Positions 46,787-59,239 of a stretch of 64,000 bases of DNA are shown piece by piece. How positions within the stretch are numbered: position 1 is the stretch's first letter; each line of letters opens with the position of its first letter. The DNA comes from Arthrobotrys musiformis. Its lineage: Eukaryota > Ascomycota > Orbiliomycetes > Orbiliales > Orbiliaceae. The position numbers were made by a program, and so were the translations under genes. Under the pieces are notes generated by a model. That model did not search any database. It saw only the letters and a program-made list of their open reading frames with translations, and was not told the origin of the DNA. The stretch lies in contig JAVHJL010000003.1 of assembly GCA_036971715.1 (NCBI GenBank), forward strand, positions 2,480,001 through 2,544,000. The letters are read 5' to 3'.

Positions 46787-49700
46787 TTAAATTTTTAGAT
46801 TTTTTTATTTTGTGAAATAATTATTTTTAGGATTTTTATTGTATTTTTTTTTTATAATATTTGTTTTATTTAGGAATTTTTTTAAAAAGATCATACTTTT
46901 ATTATTAAATAATAAAAAGTAATAATTTAATTGTTTATTAGCTTTTTTAAGTTTTCATTTTAATAATTTTTTTTTTTTATTATAGATTTTGTATTTTATA
47001 ATTAAGTGTTTTGGTGTTTGAGGCTTATTTCTGCATGTATAATTTTTATTTAAAATTCCAGAATTTGGAATTTTATATAAATAATTGTTAAAGTATTTAT
47101 ACCTAGTCCTTAGTTAAATTAAAAAAAAAAATTATTATTAAACTTAATAAATATTTTATGTTTTTTTAACTTTAATTTATTAATATAATTTGGTCTGTTT
47201 TTTTGTTTTTTATATTTTTCTTCTTATTTTAGTAAATCTTTTTCTTTAATTTTTTTTTTTAAATAAGCAAAAGACTTGAATAGGTTTTTCTTTTTTTATT
47301 TTTATAGCTTTTTTGGCTAAATAATCTGCTTTTTTATTTCTAATAATTTCAAAGTAACCTAAAACTCATTTTATAAATATATTAATATTTTTAGAATTTA
47401 ATTTATTTATTATATTCTAAATTTCTAAAGTTGTTTCTTGACCAAACCTTAAATTTAAATTTTATAATTTTTTTATTATAATCTAGTTATTAATGAAGAA
47501 ATAAATATTCTTTACTTTTTTATTTTTATTAATTATTTTAAAGAATTTTTTAAATTCTTTCTTTAAAGTAATTAATTTTGTATTATATACTTTTATACTT
47601 TTTCCTAAACTAAAATAAATTTCGAAACTAGATTTATTATTTATTTTTTTATAAATTCTAGTTTCTAAGGATTTTTCTTTTTTATTTTTATTGTTTTTTT
47701 TATTTTTATTTTTTATTTTTAGTATAAAATTGTCTATATAAATAAGTAAGTTTTTTTTAGAGTTTAGTTCAATTTTTTTTTTATTTTTGTAGTTTTCTGC
47801 TTCTAAATTTTTGGGTATATTATTTATGAAGAAATTAATTTTATTTTTAATTTAAAGTGGGTTAAATTTTATATTTAATTCCTTAATTTTTGTATATGGG
47901 TTTATTAGGAAATTAATTCTTGATAATATTTTGTTTAGTGTGAAGATATATTCTTTTTTGTCTTTTTATTTTTATTTTTATTTTATTTTAAATAAGGTTT
48001 TAGTTTTTTTTTTTTAAATTGAATTTTGGTGGGAATAACTCTAAAGATCTCTTTTTTATTAAATGATTTTTATTAAGAAAAAGGGATTTTAGAGTATATT
48101 TTTTTTGTATCCCATTTAGTTTTATTTCTAGTGGTAAAATAGAGGTTTTAATTTTTAATATATCTATTGGAGTTGTTTTAAAGTTTTTTGTTATTTTTTT
48201 TTAATATTTTATTTTGAATTAATTTAAATTTTTTTAAAATATTTTGTTGTTTTTAATTTTTTTACTATATTTTAGACTTATAGTTAGAAATAAAACAAAT
48301 GTAATTTTTATATAATTATATTATTGTTTTAGTTTTAAGTCCCTTTTCTGAATTCGCAAATGCTTTAATAAAATTTAAAATTTTATTTACTACACTTATT
48401 TTTATTTTAATATGGTTTTTAAAATTTAATCTTATATTAAAATATATATTTAATTATTTTATATTGTTGGTAGGTTTTATTATTATATTATTTGGTAATT
48501 TAATATTTAATTCCTCAAATTCATTTTCATTTTCCTTTTTTAAAATTGTTTTAAAATGAATTAGTTCTGATTTTATGTTATTAAAAGCTATTGTATTATT
48601 TATAGTCTAATTAAAGGCTATTTTTGCAGTTTTTTTTAATTCATATATATTTGTTTTTATTTTTTTATTGATTGTAATTAATGCTAAATTGTCTATATAT
48701 AATAGTTTAATGATAGAAGGTATTTTTTATTCCAATAAATTAAATAGTAATATTAAATATAATAAAAAAAGAATTGGGGATATTAAAGAATCTTATAGTA
48801 TTTTAGTTTCTACAGGTTTTAATTTTTTTTATTTATTCATTAAAGATTAATTTAATTAATTTTTTGGATATAAAATTATTAATTTATCAAATTAATTATT
48901 TGGAGAACTTTATGTTTTTTAAGATATTAATTAACCTTTCTTTTGAAATATTATCAAAAGTTTTTTTTAATATTTAAGAATAAAATAGAGGTTTTTAACT
49001 TTTTTGAATTAGTTATTTTTATATTATGAATTAAGGATAAAGTTGTATTAATTGTAGATTTTTGTTTTCTATTTTTAATTTATTCTAAATTTAAAATTTT
49101 ATTAGTTTTTAATAGGAAAGCTATTTTTCTTACTATTATTTTCTCTAATATTTTTCTTAAATAATTTAGAAGACTAATAATTCTATAAGCTTTTAGAATA
49201 TTATAATCTGATTTATTTAATTTTAATAAAATTATTCTAATTACTTTTTTAAAGTTAATTAAATAATAATTATAATTTAATAATTATTTAAATAAATTAT
49301 TAAATCTTTTTAATATAATTTTATAAATCTTTTTTAAATATAAAAAATTAATTTTATCTAATCCTAATACTTTTTTAAAATTAAATAAAAAAATAGCTTT
49401 TTTAATTTTATTATTTCTTATTTTTTTTTATTTAATTAACTTTTTGTTAATTATTATTTCTACTAATAACAATAAATTTATTATTTTTATATAATTTAGT
49501 AGTTTTAAAAATAATTTTTTTTTAATATTTTTATCTTATTTTCAAAATTAAGGGCATTATTATTTTTATAAATTAGATTCAGCATTTTTTGGATTTTTTT
49601 AAATTTAGAAAAATTAAGTATTAAGAATATTTTTTTATTTTTTACATTTTTTAAAAAATTAGTCTAGAATTTTTTTTTAGAAGATCTAATTTTTTTAAAA

Positions 49701-50797
49701 TATTTATTCCTTTTTATTTTAAAAAGTTTTTAATTTTGTTAAATTTTATTTAATTTTTATATCTTTTTTTATTATAATATTTTTTTTTTTATTTTATCTA
49801 TTTTATTATTCTATTAAAATTTCGATTTTGGTATTATTTTTAAAATTGGTGTAGACTTTTCTACTACTAAAATTATATTTTTTTGAAATAAAAATATTGT
49901 AACTTCCAAATTATTTTTAAGATTTTTTCTTTTTTTTATAAAATGAAAAAAGGAGATTTTTTTATAAATTATTTTTATTTAGATTTTTATTTAGATTTAA
50001 TAATTCTTTTTTAAAGTTTTTTTAATTAGTTTTATTTTAATTAAATTTATTAGTTAATAAAGGGTTGTTTACTAAGTTATTTTCTTTTAATTTTATTTTA
50101 ATTAAGATTATTTTATAATTTAATTTTATATTAATTTTTTTATTTATTTTCTAATTTATAATTAATTCTTTTAAATTAATAATTATAAAAGATAAATTAA
50201 TAATTAAAGATTTAAACTTATTATTTTTCTTAATATTATAATATATTAATATATTAGTTTTATTTATTAATTATAAATCTTTATCTTTAATTAATTTTAT
50301 TATTTTTTTTATTCTTAAATTTAATTTAATTTTAAAATTCCATAAAGAATGATGAGTATTAAAGTTTTTAATTAATAATATTTTTTTAGTACAGTAATCT
50401 TTAATTTTATTAAAAAGTCAATTTACTATATATTTATTATTTTTTGTATTTTATTATTTTTCATTGTAAACATTAATAAATCTGATTTTTCCAAATTTAT
50501 TTAATTTAAAATTAATTATTTAGTAGTCTTTATCTTTAATTAAATCTTTTTAATTTATAATCTCATAAAATAAATTCTTTTTTATAAAAATAATTACCCT
50601 ATTTCGATTTTTGGTTTTTGGGTTCGAAAATATTAATTAAAATTCTAAATATATAATTATTATATTTTCTTTTAAAAACTATAGTTTTTATAGAAAAATT
50701 AAATCTATATTATTATAATTTAATATAAAATTTAAAATTAACTATATTATATTTATAAATCTTTTATAATTATATTATATTATTTTTAAAATATTCT
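46787..50797 (-). pseudogene. LINE-A ORF2 remnant (copy 5)
   Basis: Alignable to the intact ORF2 throughout but riddled with stops, plus a few small indels (for example near 48010 and 49500). RT and RNase H motifs are recognisable only by position. Borders are estimated from the conserved stop and ORF1 overlap. Confidence 0.8.
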
Positions 50798-52134
50798 TAT
50801 TTATTTAAAATAATATTTTATTTTTTATTTTTTAGATATAAAGAATTTTTTACCCCATATTCTCTACTATAATTAATATATTTATATTTTATATAATTAT
50901 AAGATTTTTTATTTTCTTAATATATATTATATAAATAATTAATTATTTTATATTTTTTAATATAAATTTTATAAACTAATTTATTTCTACAATTTAATAT
51001 ATAATATTTAATTTTTTAATAATTTATATACCTATTATTTTTAAAGAATTTAATATATCTTTCTGTTTTAAGTTTTTCATTTTCTAAAAAAATATATCTT
51101 TTATTTTATATTTTTATTATTTTCATTTTTATTTTTATAGTAATTATTATAAAAAAGAATTTTTTTTTTTAATTTTTCTTTTTTTATTAATTATATTTTT
51201 AATTAATTTAATTATATTATCTATTTCTATTTTTTTTTTGAAATTTTTTATTTTTTGATTTTTAGAAATCCTATATACTACTAAAAATTTTTAATTTTCT
51301 ATTTTAGAAAATTTTTATATATATTTATCTATTTTAATAAATTTTTAATAAATTTCTTTTTTTATTAATTATTTTAGATTTTTAATTAATTTAATTATAT
51401 TATCTATTTCTATTTTTTTTTTTGAAATTTTTTATTTTTGATTTTTAGAAATCCTATATACTACTAAAAATTTTTAATTTTCTATTTTAGAAAATTTTTA
51501 TATATATTTATCTATTTTAATAAATTTTTAATAAAGTTCTTTTTTATATTTTAGAATATCTTCTTTTTTAGTATTTTTATAAATAATTAGAATTAGATTT
51601 CTTTTTAAATTTAAAGAAATTTTAGAAATAATTAATTCTAAATTATTAGACTTTTTATTGAGAATTTTATTTATTTTTTTTTTTTAAAATATTTAATTTT
51701 TAAATAAGGGTTTCCATAATATTTTTAAGAATAATTAACCATCATTAATTAATTAATATTTTTATCTTTTATACATTTTATAGGTTTTATGTTTTATGCG
51801 TTTTTTAATATTTTTGAACTATTTCCTATTTTTTTAGTGTTTTTAATGTTTTTGGTGTTTTTTGGGTGATTTAGGTGTATGTTTTTTTTGTATTATTTTT
51901 CTCTAATTTTTTTATTTCTTGTTTTAGATCTTCTATTTCTTGTACTTTTTCTTTTAAAAGATCATTTAATTTTTTAATTTCTAAAAATAAATCTTTTTTA
52001 TTTATTTTTTTTTTAGTATCAATTATATTTATTGATATTTGTTTTTTCTATCTTTTTTTATAATAAACAAGTTTAAAACTTTGTGTCACTAATACTAATT
52101 CATCTAAAAATAAACTAATTGATATGTTCTCCAT
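50790..52134 (-). pseudogene. LINE-A ORF1 remnant (copy 5)
   Basis: The initiator ATG survives (52132-52134). The frame is broken by stops and lengthened by the 183-bp duplication at 51201-51535. Zinc-knuckle Cys codons are mostly lost. Confidence 0.8.
51201..51535. repeat. 183-bp tandem duplication inside LINE copy 5 ORF1
   Basis: 51201-51352 recurs at 51384-51535 (offset 183) almost identically, including the RIP-type mutations, so the duplication happened after this copy had been mutated. The intact LINE has this segment once. Confidence 0.85.
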
Positions 52135-52405
52135 TTTTAAAACTAATTTTTAAAAGATTTAATTTTAAATTAAGTAAGAAACCCTTTTTTTGTATGGTAG
52201 ATGATTACGAATATTTTTATATTTTTATATCATAATTATTTTATGTCGGTTTTTGTATACTTTTTTATTTTGTGATATTTTTGTTCAGTTTTTTCCGTTC
52301 TTTTGATTGGTGTACTTTTATTTGGTTTTGGATGTTCCGTTCAAAGGTTATGGGGGGGTTGGTATTTTCGAGATAACTTTACAAGACTTTTTATTACTTT
52401 TTGTT

Positions 52406-53740
52406 TTTTTTACTTTTATTAAAGTTAACTTTTTTCCTATTAATATTTTTATAAAATATATTAATAAGGTTATAAATAATATCATTATTTATACTATTAA
52501 TAGTTATTTTATTATTTAGTTTTATTAAAATTATATTAATAGTACAAAAAAATATTGTTAGTTTTCTATAATTAATATTTCTGGAAAATATTTTAATTAT
52601 ATTTTTATTAAAATAAATTAATACTATTTTTATAAATTCTTATTATTTTATTTTATAAAAATATTTGGTAGAGTATTTTAAAATTTAACTTATTAAATAG
52701 TTTTTTATTATATTTTAAAAAATAATAGTCTTAAAAAATTTTTTTTTTTTTTTTTACTTTTCCTTATTTAAAAATTATAAATAAAATTTATTATATTATC
52801 TCTACTTTTATAATATATATTTACTTTATTTTTATTAAAAGTCTTATTAATATAATTCCTACTTTAAACTAAACTATATTAATAGTAAAAAATTCTTATT
52901 AAGTTTTTTGTTAAAATGGATAAATATTTATATATTTTAGTTTTTTTCTTACTATTCTTTTTATAGTTACTTTAAACTTTACTATTATTGTTTTTAATAC
53001 TTAAATAATTGGGTTTAATACTTAAATTAATAAACTTACTTAGTAACTAGTTAATTATAATATTATTATTACAAATTTAATTCTACTACTGAGTTAATAT
53101 AATACCTCTATTACTACTATAATTAATTATACTATAACTACTATTGTTATTATTCTTTTTTTTTCTATTATTTTTATTATTATTTCTAATAATAATGCTA
53201 ATAATAGTGCCCTTAATATTTTAACTACCCAAATAAATATCGCTATTTTGTAAATTGTTTTAATTATAATTTAAAATATTACTTTTGTTGTTTAAAATTA
53301 AACTATAAATATTTATATAAACTTCTAAATAATCAACTCTAATATCATTAATACCTATAATTTAATAAATAATATTAATAATAATTTAATAAACATTTCT
53401 TTTCAATATTTATAGATAAACAATTATATAAAATATATAGTTTTGAAAACATATAATTTAAATAATCTAATTAATAGAAATTCTAAAAATATAAGTTTTA
53501 ATCTTTTTCTAAAAATATTTAATAAATGATTTTATAAAGCAATTTCTAACAAATTTTTTTAATAAATAATCTAACTTTTTTATTAAATTAAATAATCAAA
53601 TAATTTTTTAATTTAAAGATTTAATTATATCTTTTTCTTATTCAATTTTTTGGAATCTAAGTTTTTAGCATCTAGCATTTAATTAAACAAAAATTAAAAA
53701 TTTTTTTTATATATATAATAAAATTTTCAATTTTATTTTT
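52406..53740. other. Unassigned AT-rich region, possible 3' end of the copia element
   Basis: A + frame around 53000-53500 is Asn/Thr/Ile-rich with RIP-type stops, but no domain is recognised. 53400-53740 should contain the 3' end (and perhaps the LTR) of the copia remnant to the right; no LTR pair was found. Confidence 0.3.
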
Positions 53741-53744
53741 CTAA

Positions 53745-56620
53745 AGGATTTAATCCTAATCCTTTATAATATCTTTTAAATAGAACTTTTTTAAAAGGTT
53801 TTGTAAAAATATTTGCAATTATCTCATCTATAGACTTATAAATTATAACAAATTCTTTTTTTTTTAGCTTTTTTCTGATCCAAAAATAGGCTACATTATA
53901 ATACTTTATTTTTTATTGATTTTCTAATTTAGTAAAGATTATAATTAATACTATATTATTTATATATAAAGTTATAAATTTCTTGTGTATATTTAGGAGA
54001 ATAAATAATTAAAAGCTTTTAAAAAATTTTTTTAATTATATCTTTTTTATATTTATATAATTTAATATTATGATTTTTGCTTTAGTAAATGATTTTGCTA
54101 TTATATTTTATAGTTTGCTAGATTAAGATATTGAGGTACCTAAAAGTTGAAAGGTAAAGTTTGATATTAATTTTTTTATAATCTTTTTAGAATTATAATA
54201 TATAACATAATTAGTATTATTATAAATATAAAAGTTTAATTAATCTCCTTTATATATCAATCCATAATCTCTAATTTTGGTTAAATATTTAAAAATTTTA
54301 TTAAAAGTTTTTAAATATTCCTCTATAAACACACTTATATATTAGCCTAATTTTATAATTATATAAGCCAAGTCTAGTTTACTTTCTAAAATTAAATATA
54401 TCAAACTTTTTAACATACTCTTATAAACTTTTTATAGATTGTTTGGTAAAATAAAATAAAAAAAGTTTTTAGAAAAATATATTTTAACTTTTAAAAAAAT
54501 TAATTTGGATTTAATTTTTATTATATTAAATTTTTTTAGTATACTTTTATTATATTTTTTTTAGTTTATAAAAAAAATCCTTAGATTTTAATTTTTTATA
54601 ATCCTAAAACCTAAAAATCTTTTTACTTTTTTTATATTCTTTATAGTGTATTTATTATATAACGCTTTTTTGGTTGTCCGAATTTTCTTAATATTCTTTA
54701 TAAAAAATAAAATATTGTTAATATAGATAATTATAAATTTTTTTTTTTATATATAAATACTTATTTATATTATTTTAAATTATTTTAAAAAAAAATTTTT
54801 TGATTTTAAAAAAATTTTGAAATTTAAATTTTATAGATATAGTGCTTATTTTAAACTATAAAATAATTTAAATAACAATAAAGTTTTTATATAAATATTT
54901 TTAAGAAAATATTTTAGTAGAATCTTTATATATACTCTTTATTTTTTAAATAATAACACATTAAGAAAATTTATTTTTATATTTATTTAATAAATTTTAA
55001 GAATTAAATAAACTACTAAAGCTAGTATAATTCTAACAATCCTAAAATTAATTACAGGAATATAAATTTTTATAAAATATTTTTTAAATTTTTATTTAAA
55101 GTTTTTTATCATTAGTTTTACTTTATATATATTTTTTTTGTTTAGTTTTTATTTAATCTTATATATTTATTTAATAATAAGAATTTTTATATTTTCTGAA
55201 ATATTTTTAATTTTTATTTAAATATTATTTATTTTCTAAAATAAAAGTTCTTTTATTATTACTTTTAATTATTTATTTTGATTAAAAGCTTTAATTATTT
55301 GTTTATATAAGGTTGGTTCTTTAAGAATTTTTGTAATTACATATATACAATATCTAAAATTATTTAAAAAAATTGTTTTATATAGTAATTTCTAGCTTCT
55401 CCTCAAGGGTAATTTTTGAATAGTTTGCTAGATTACCTTTTAAATAATTAGTATATTAATATAGAACTTTTATATTATTATATCTCTGGTTTATTTTGTA
55501 AATTTTTTGGGGGATTTTTCTTTTTTTAAAGATTCTGGTTTATTAATTGAATTTTCTGATTTTATGATTTTAAGTTTTTTTTGATAAGTTTGATTCTTCT
55601 TCTTTTTTGATTTTCTTATTTTTATAAATAAGTAGATTTGGTTTTAAGCTTATGGACTAATCTATAAGTTTAACTTATAAAAACAAAAATAAAGTATTAT
55701 AATTTTTTTTATGTAAATATTTATCCTTTAATGAATTTTATATTTTTACAAATTTATATTATTTGGTTTTTAATATCCCATACTTTCCCTTATTTAAAGG
55801 AATTTATAAGTCTAAGATAGATCCCCTTCTAGGCCCTATATTAAGTAAAGTTCTTCCAAAACTTCTCTCAAGGAATTATAACATAAATATAGCAACCAAA
55901 TAGTTAAAACCTCAAATAATCTAATTTTCAGTTATTATATAATTTAAACAGAGTAAAATTTTAATAAATAGCTTTTCCTTCTTTTATAGTACTAATTTTT
56001 CTATTAATTAAACTATAATTATTCATCAGAATTGCTATTTAAAAGGCCTCTTACTAGAAGTATTTTGATAGTTTATTATTAATAAATATGACTGAGGTTA
56101 AAACTTTTAAAATTTTATTTACTCTTTCCACTATTTTATTCTATTTATGAATTATTATGGCGGAGGTTTCTATCTTTATATTATATTGTATGTAAAACTT
56201 TCAAATTATAGTTGCTATCAATTTTTTTATATTATTTATTTTTATAGATTTTATTTGTTTGATCTTCTGAATAGTATTTTAAATAAGAATAGTAAACTAT
56301 ATTAACTTATTTTTAAAGTTTAATTTATTAGTGTAGAATCTAATTTATTTAAAATTGGTTATATTATTAACTATAATAAATATTTATTTTGCAGAATAGA
56401 ATGTAATTATTAATATATATATATTTTTTTAAAGAGGTTACTGCTTAAGGTTTATTTATGTTAATATAAATTTAGTAGTTTAATTTTTTGATTATAAAAA
56501 CGTTATTTCAAATTTTTATTTATTTACTATAAATATAGATCTTATAAATAGGATTAGGTTCTTTGATTGGATAGATATTTAGATATAATTCTTTAAGTAT
56601 TTATTTAATAGTTTTAAAGT
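53745..56620 (-). pseudogene. Ty1/copia Pol remnant
   Basis: Read on -, the domain order is integrase, RT, RNase H, which is diagnostic of copia. Integrase end near 56040-56200: IKIETSA, then a decayed N-G-V-A-E-R-V-N-(R)-T-L-K-V-L. RT near 54330-54760: a decayed Y-V-D-D-I-L-F motif, then KKVKRFLGFRIIKN and ESKLDLAY. RNase H near 54000-54260: NYVIYYNSKK, LLGTSIS with a decayed W-S-S-K, and AKSFTKAK. The C-terminus near 53760-53860 reads IANIFTKPFKKVLFK and then GLGLNP. Stops are mostly TAA/TAG at Gln/Trp positions. The 5' gag and LTRs could not be placed. Confidence 0.75.
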
Positions 56621-58301
56621 GGAGATATTTGAGTTTTTGATGTTATATTATTAGAATTGATAGTTGAGAATGTTTATTACTATTATTTAGGGAATATTTA
56701 AGGGAAGATCCTAATAAAAGTCTTTTTATAGCAGCTATGAAGCTTTTTTTTTGTAATTCTTTATAATAATAAAGCAGAAAGTTATATAAAGTTTATTTTA
56801 AAAAAATTTATAAATAAATTAAGTATAAGATCTGAGATTATATTTTTAAATTAATTTTGGATTATATTTTTAAATAAAATTATAGTAAGATTGTAATTTT
56901 ATTTTAATATCTTCCTTATTAAAATAAAATTTAAAGCTAATTATAAAGCATATAATACTTTATATATCATTTAATAATAATATAAGGTTTTTAATTTAAT
57001 AAATTTATATTCTATATACAATTAAATTATCAGCTAATCTGATAATTCTTTAATTATTAAACTTTGTATATGTACCCAAAATAAATTTAAATTTCTCAAA
57101 AATTATTTAGTTTATAATCCCTAAATCTAAATACTATATTTTTTTAAACGAATATTTTTATAAATCCTTTATTCTAAAATAATGTCTTAATTTTATGGTA
57201 ACTCTATAGGAAATTCCATAAACTGCAGATTTATTTTTATAAATATAGGATTTTAAATATTCATAAATAGTTTTTTATTATTATTTTTATTAAATTTAAA
57301 ATATTTCTCTAGATACTTCATTTCGTATTATTTTTTTATATATCCAATCTTATTATACTTAAGATATAAATAAATTTTTTTTGTATTATTAAAAACTTTT
57401 ATAAAAGCTTTTATCAAAAAGCCTATAATAAAAGCTTCTTTAATTTATTTTTTTATATTAAAAATATGTTTATTTATTAAAAAAATTTTTAAAAGCTAAT
57501 TTTGGAAGTTTATAAATATATACATCTTTTTATCTATGATATTAATTATAATAAAAAATATACATATAAAATTTTATAAAACTATCTCCATAATTAATAA
57601 AAAAAATAATAGTAGTATTTATCAAAACATTATCTAAAAATTTCTTTATCATTTAAAAAAAAAAAATTTTAGATTATCTTTATTTTTTTTAAAAAATCCA
57701 TAATAATAAAATATTTATTTTCCTTAATCGAAATTTAATTTATTAGATTTTAAAGTTTATTTTCCAATATTACCTATATTATTATATTTTTAAATTAAAA
57801 GTATTGTCAAAATACTTTTATAATTTTCGACAGAAATTTATCTTAAATTTTTAGTATTATAGATTTATTGATAATTATTCAAATAATTTAGAGAATAAAT
57901 TCTCTTATAATTTTTTATTTATTTTTAAATTTTATTTATTTTATGGTAGGCTTAATAGCTTAATTATTAAAAAGTCTAGAAGATTTTTTGGTAAGAGGCT
58001 TTTTAGGGGATTTTTACAAAATTGTAGGATTTTTAGGAAGAGAATCTAATATAAATTTTTTAAGAAAGTAACCATAATTCTTCTAAGTATAAAAAAATTT
58101 AATAATTTTATTATATTATCTATAAAAGTTTTTTTCATTAGGAGAAAACTTTAAAATCTTCTTATAATTATATTTAAGTATACTAATAATTTATTAAAGT
58201 AAATAATAATAATATTTTTGAGGGAATATTTAGTAGAGTATTTAATAGAATAACTATTTAGATAGGTTGTAAAGGTTTTTTGAAGCTAATTAGTACTAAT
58301 A
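56621..58301. other. Unassigned, probably 5' part of the copia element
   Basis: Upstream of copia integrase on -, so gag and the N-terminal integrase zinc finger would be expected. Frames are short and no motif is certain. A piece reading ILDSLPKNPTIL (~58000-58050, -) is coding-like but unrecognised. Confidence 0.3.
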
Positions 58302-58414
58302 ATGTGTTATTATTTAAAATCGTATGTAGGTTAGAACTTCTCTCTCTCTTTCAAAAGAGGGGTTAAGGATAGATAGGATCCTAATAATTCTCCTACTTAC
58401 ATAAGCAGGTTCAA
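58302..58414 (+). mobile_element. 5' fragment of the structured element (RIP-mutated)
   Basis: Aligns with 26379-26488 with RIP-type differences (CGCATG to CGTATG, TTTGGG to TTTAAA). It stops right after the B-box core GGTTCAA, where the SINE copy B head starts. Confidence 0.8.
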
Positions 58415-58499
58415 GGAGGTGTGGCCTAGTGGGTGTGATGCTAGGCTTGGAAACAGGTCTCCCCAGCCTGTGTGGGTTCGATTCCTACCATCTCCACCA
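58415..58499 (+). other. tRNA-like head of SINE copy B
   Basis: Identical to the head of copy A over 85 nt, including acceptor stem, A and B boxes, discriminator A and CCA. Identity in a mutated copy (A) and an unmutated copy (B) shows that the head escaped RIP, like the LINE ends. Confidence 0.75.
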
Positions 58500-59239
58500 T
58501 ATTTTGCAAATTAATTTTCGGGGTTTTATTTCTTTTACCCGAAAATAAATGCAAAAAGAAACAACTCACTAGTTTTACACCAACTATAGTTGTATCTCGA
58601 TGTGTTTGACATCTAAGTTTGTTTTAAGGGTGTTGTTGTTTGTTTTCCTCGCACAACACAGTTTGAACTTTAGAATAAAAATCAAACAGTAGTTCTATCT
58701 ACTATAAAAAATAGAAGTAGTTCTACTACTTAAAAATAGACAGTAATCTCTGTAAAAGATATGTGTGAGTACATCACAATAAAAACAGTACTAGTAGTTC
58801 TACTACTTAAAAATAGAAGTAGTTCTACTACTTAAAAAAATAGAACAGCCTAGTTCCTGTTTTAGAACTGGACTTCAGTTACAGAAGTATAAAAAGTAAT
58901 AATCTTAAGAAAATATATCTATAATTAGAACCCACACTTGTGGATTGTTCTGAATATAGTAATTTTCTAATATTACATCAAAGTGGATGGGTAAAAACAA
59001 CAGATATACGGCGCATTCTCTACTAAATTGGAATAGTAGAATTATATACAAAGGAATTTAATGTAGATAGATTCTAAAAAAAAAAATACCGAAAATCTCC
59101 AACATCCTAATCATGTAAAGATTCTGGCTTGTATTCACTTCTTTCATGTTATTATCTATAATTAGATATCTACAATCCGCCATAACCGAAAGGTTGCATG
59201 CGTGTATGATAAATAATAATAATAATAATAATAATAATA
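58415..59239 (+). mobile_element. tRNA-headed SINE, copy B (unmutated)
   Basis: Well-preserved copy of the SINE at 33789-34601, with more C and G retained. The order is tRNA-like head (58415-58499), body with three AAGTAGT/ACTACTT hairpin-type repeats (~58710-58830), LINE-A 3'UTR segment (~58972-59010), LINE-A terminal tail and (TAA)n. It is embedded in reverse gypsy-B #2 on the right side and abuts the 58302 fragment on the left. A convincing target duplication was not found. TTTT runs occur soon after the head (from ~58516), so uninterrupted Pol III transcription of the whole element would be unusual. Confidence 0.88.

Larger units (their letters stand above)
46472..52391 (-). mobile_element. 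LINE-A copy 5, RIP-mutated, with internal tandem duplication
   Basis: Flanked by a 14-bp target duplication TATTACTTTTTGTT (46458-46471 and 52392-52405). The 5' terminus lacks about six bases of CGAACTTCG and is followed (to the right) by 20 extra nt (52372-52391). ORF decay is mainly C-to-T as read on +. The 3' ~110 bp and the 5' ~130 bp are close to the intact element. ORF1 carries a 183-bp tandem duplication. Confidence 0.92.
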
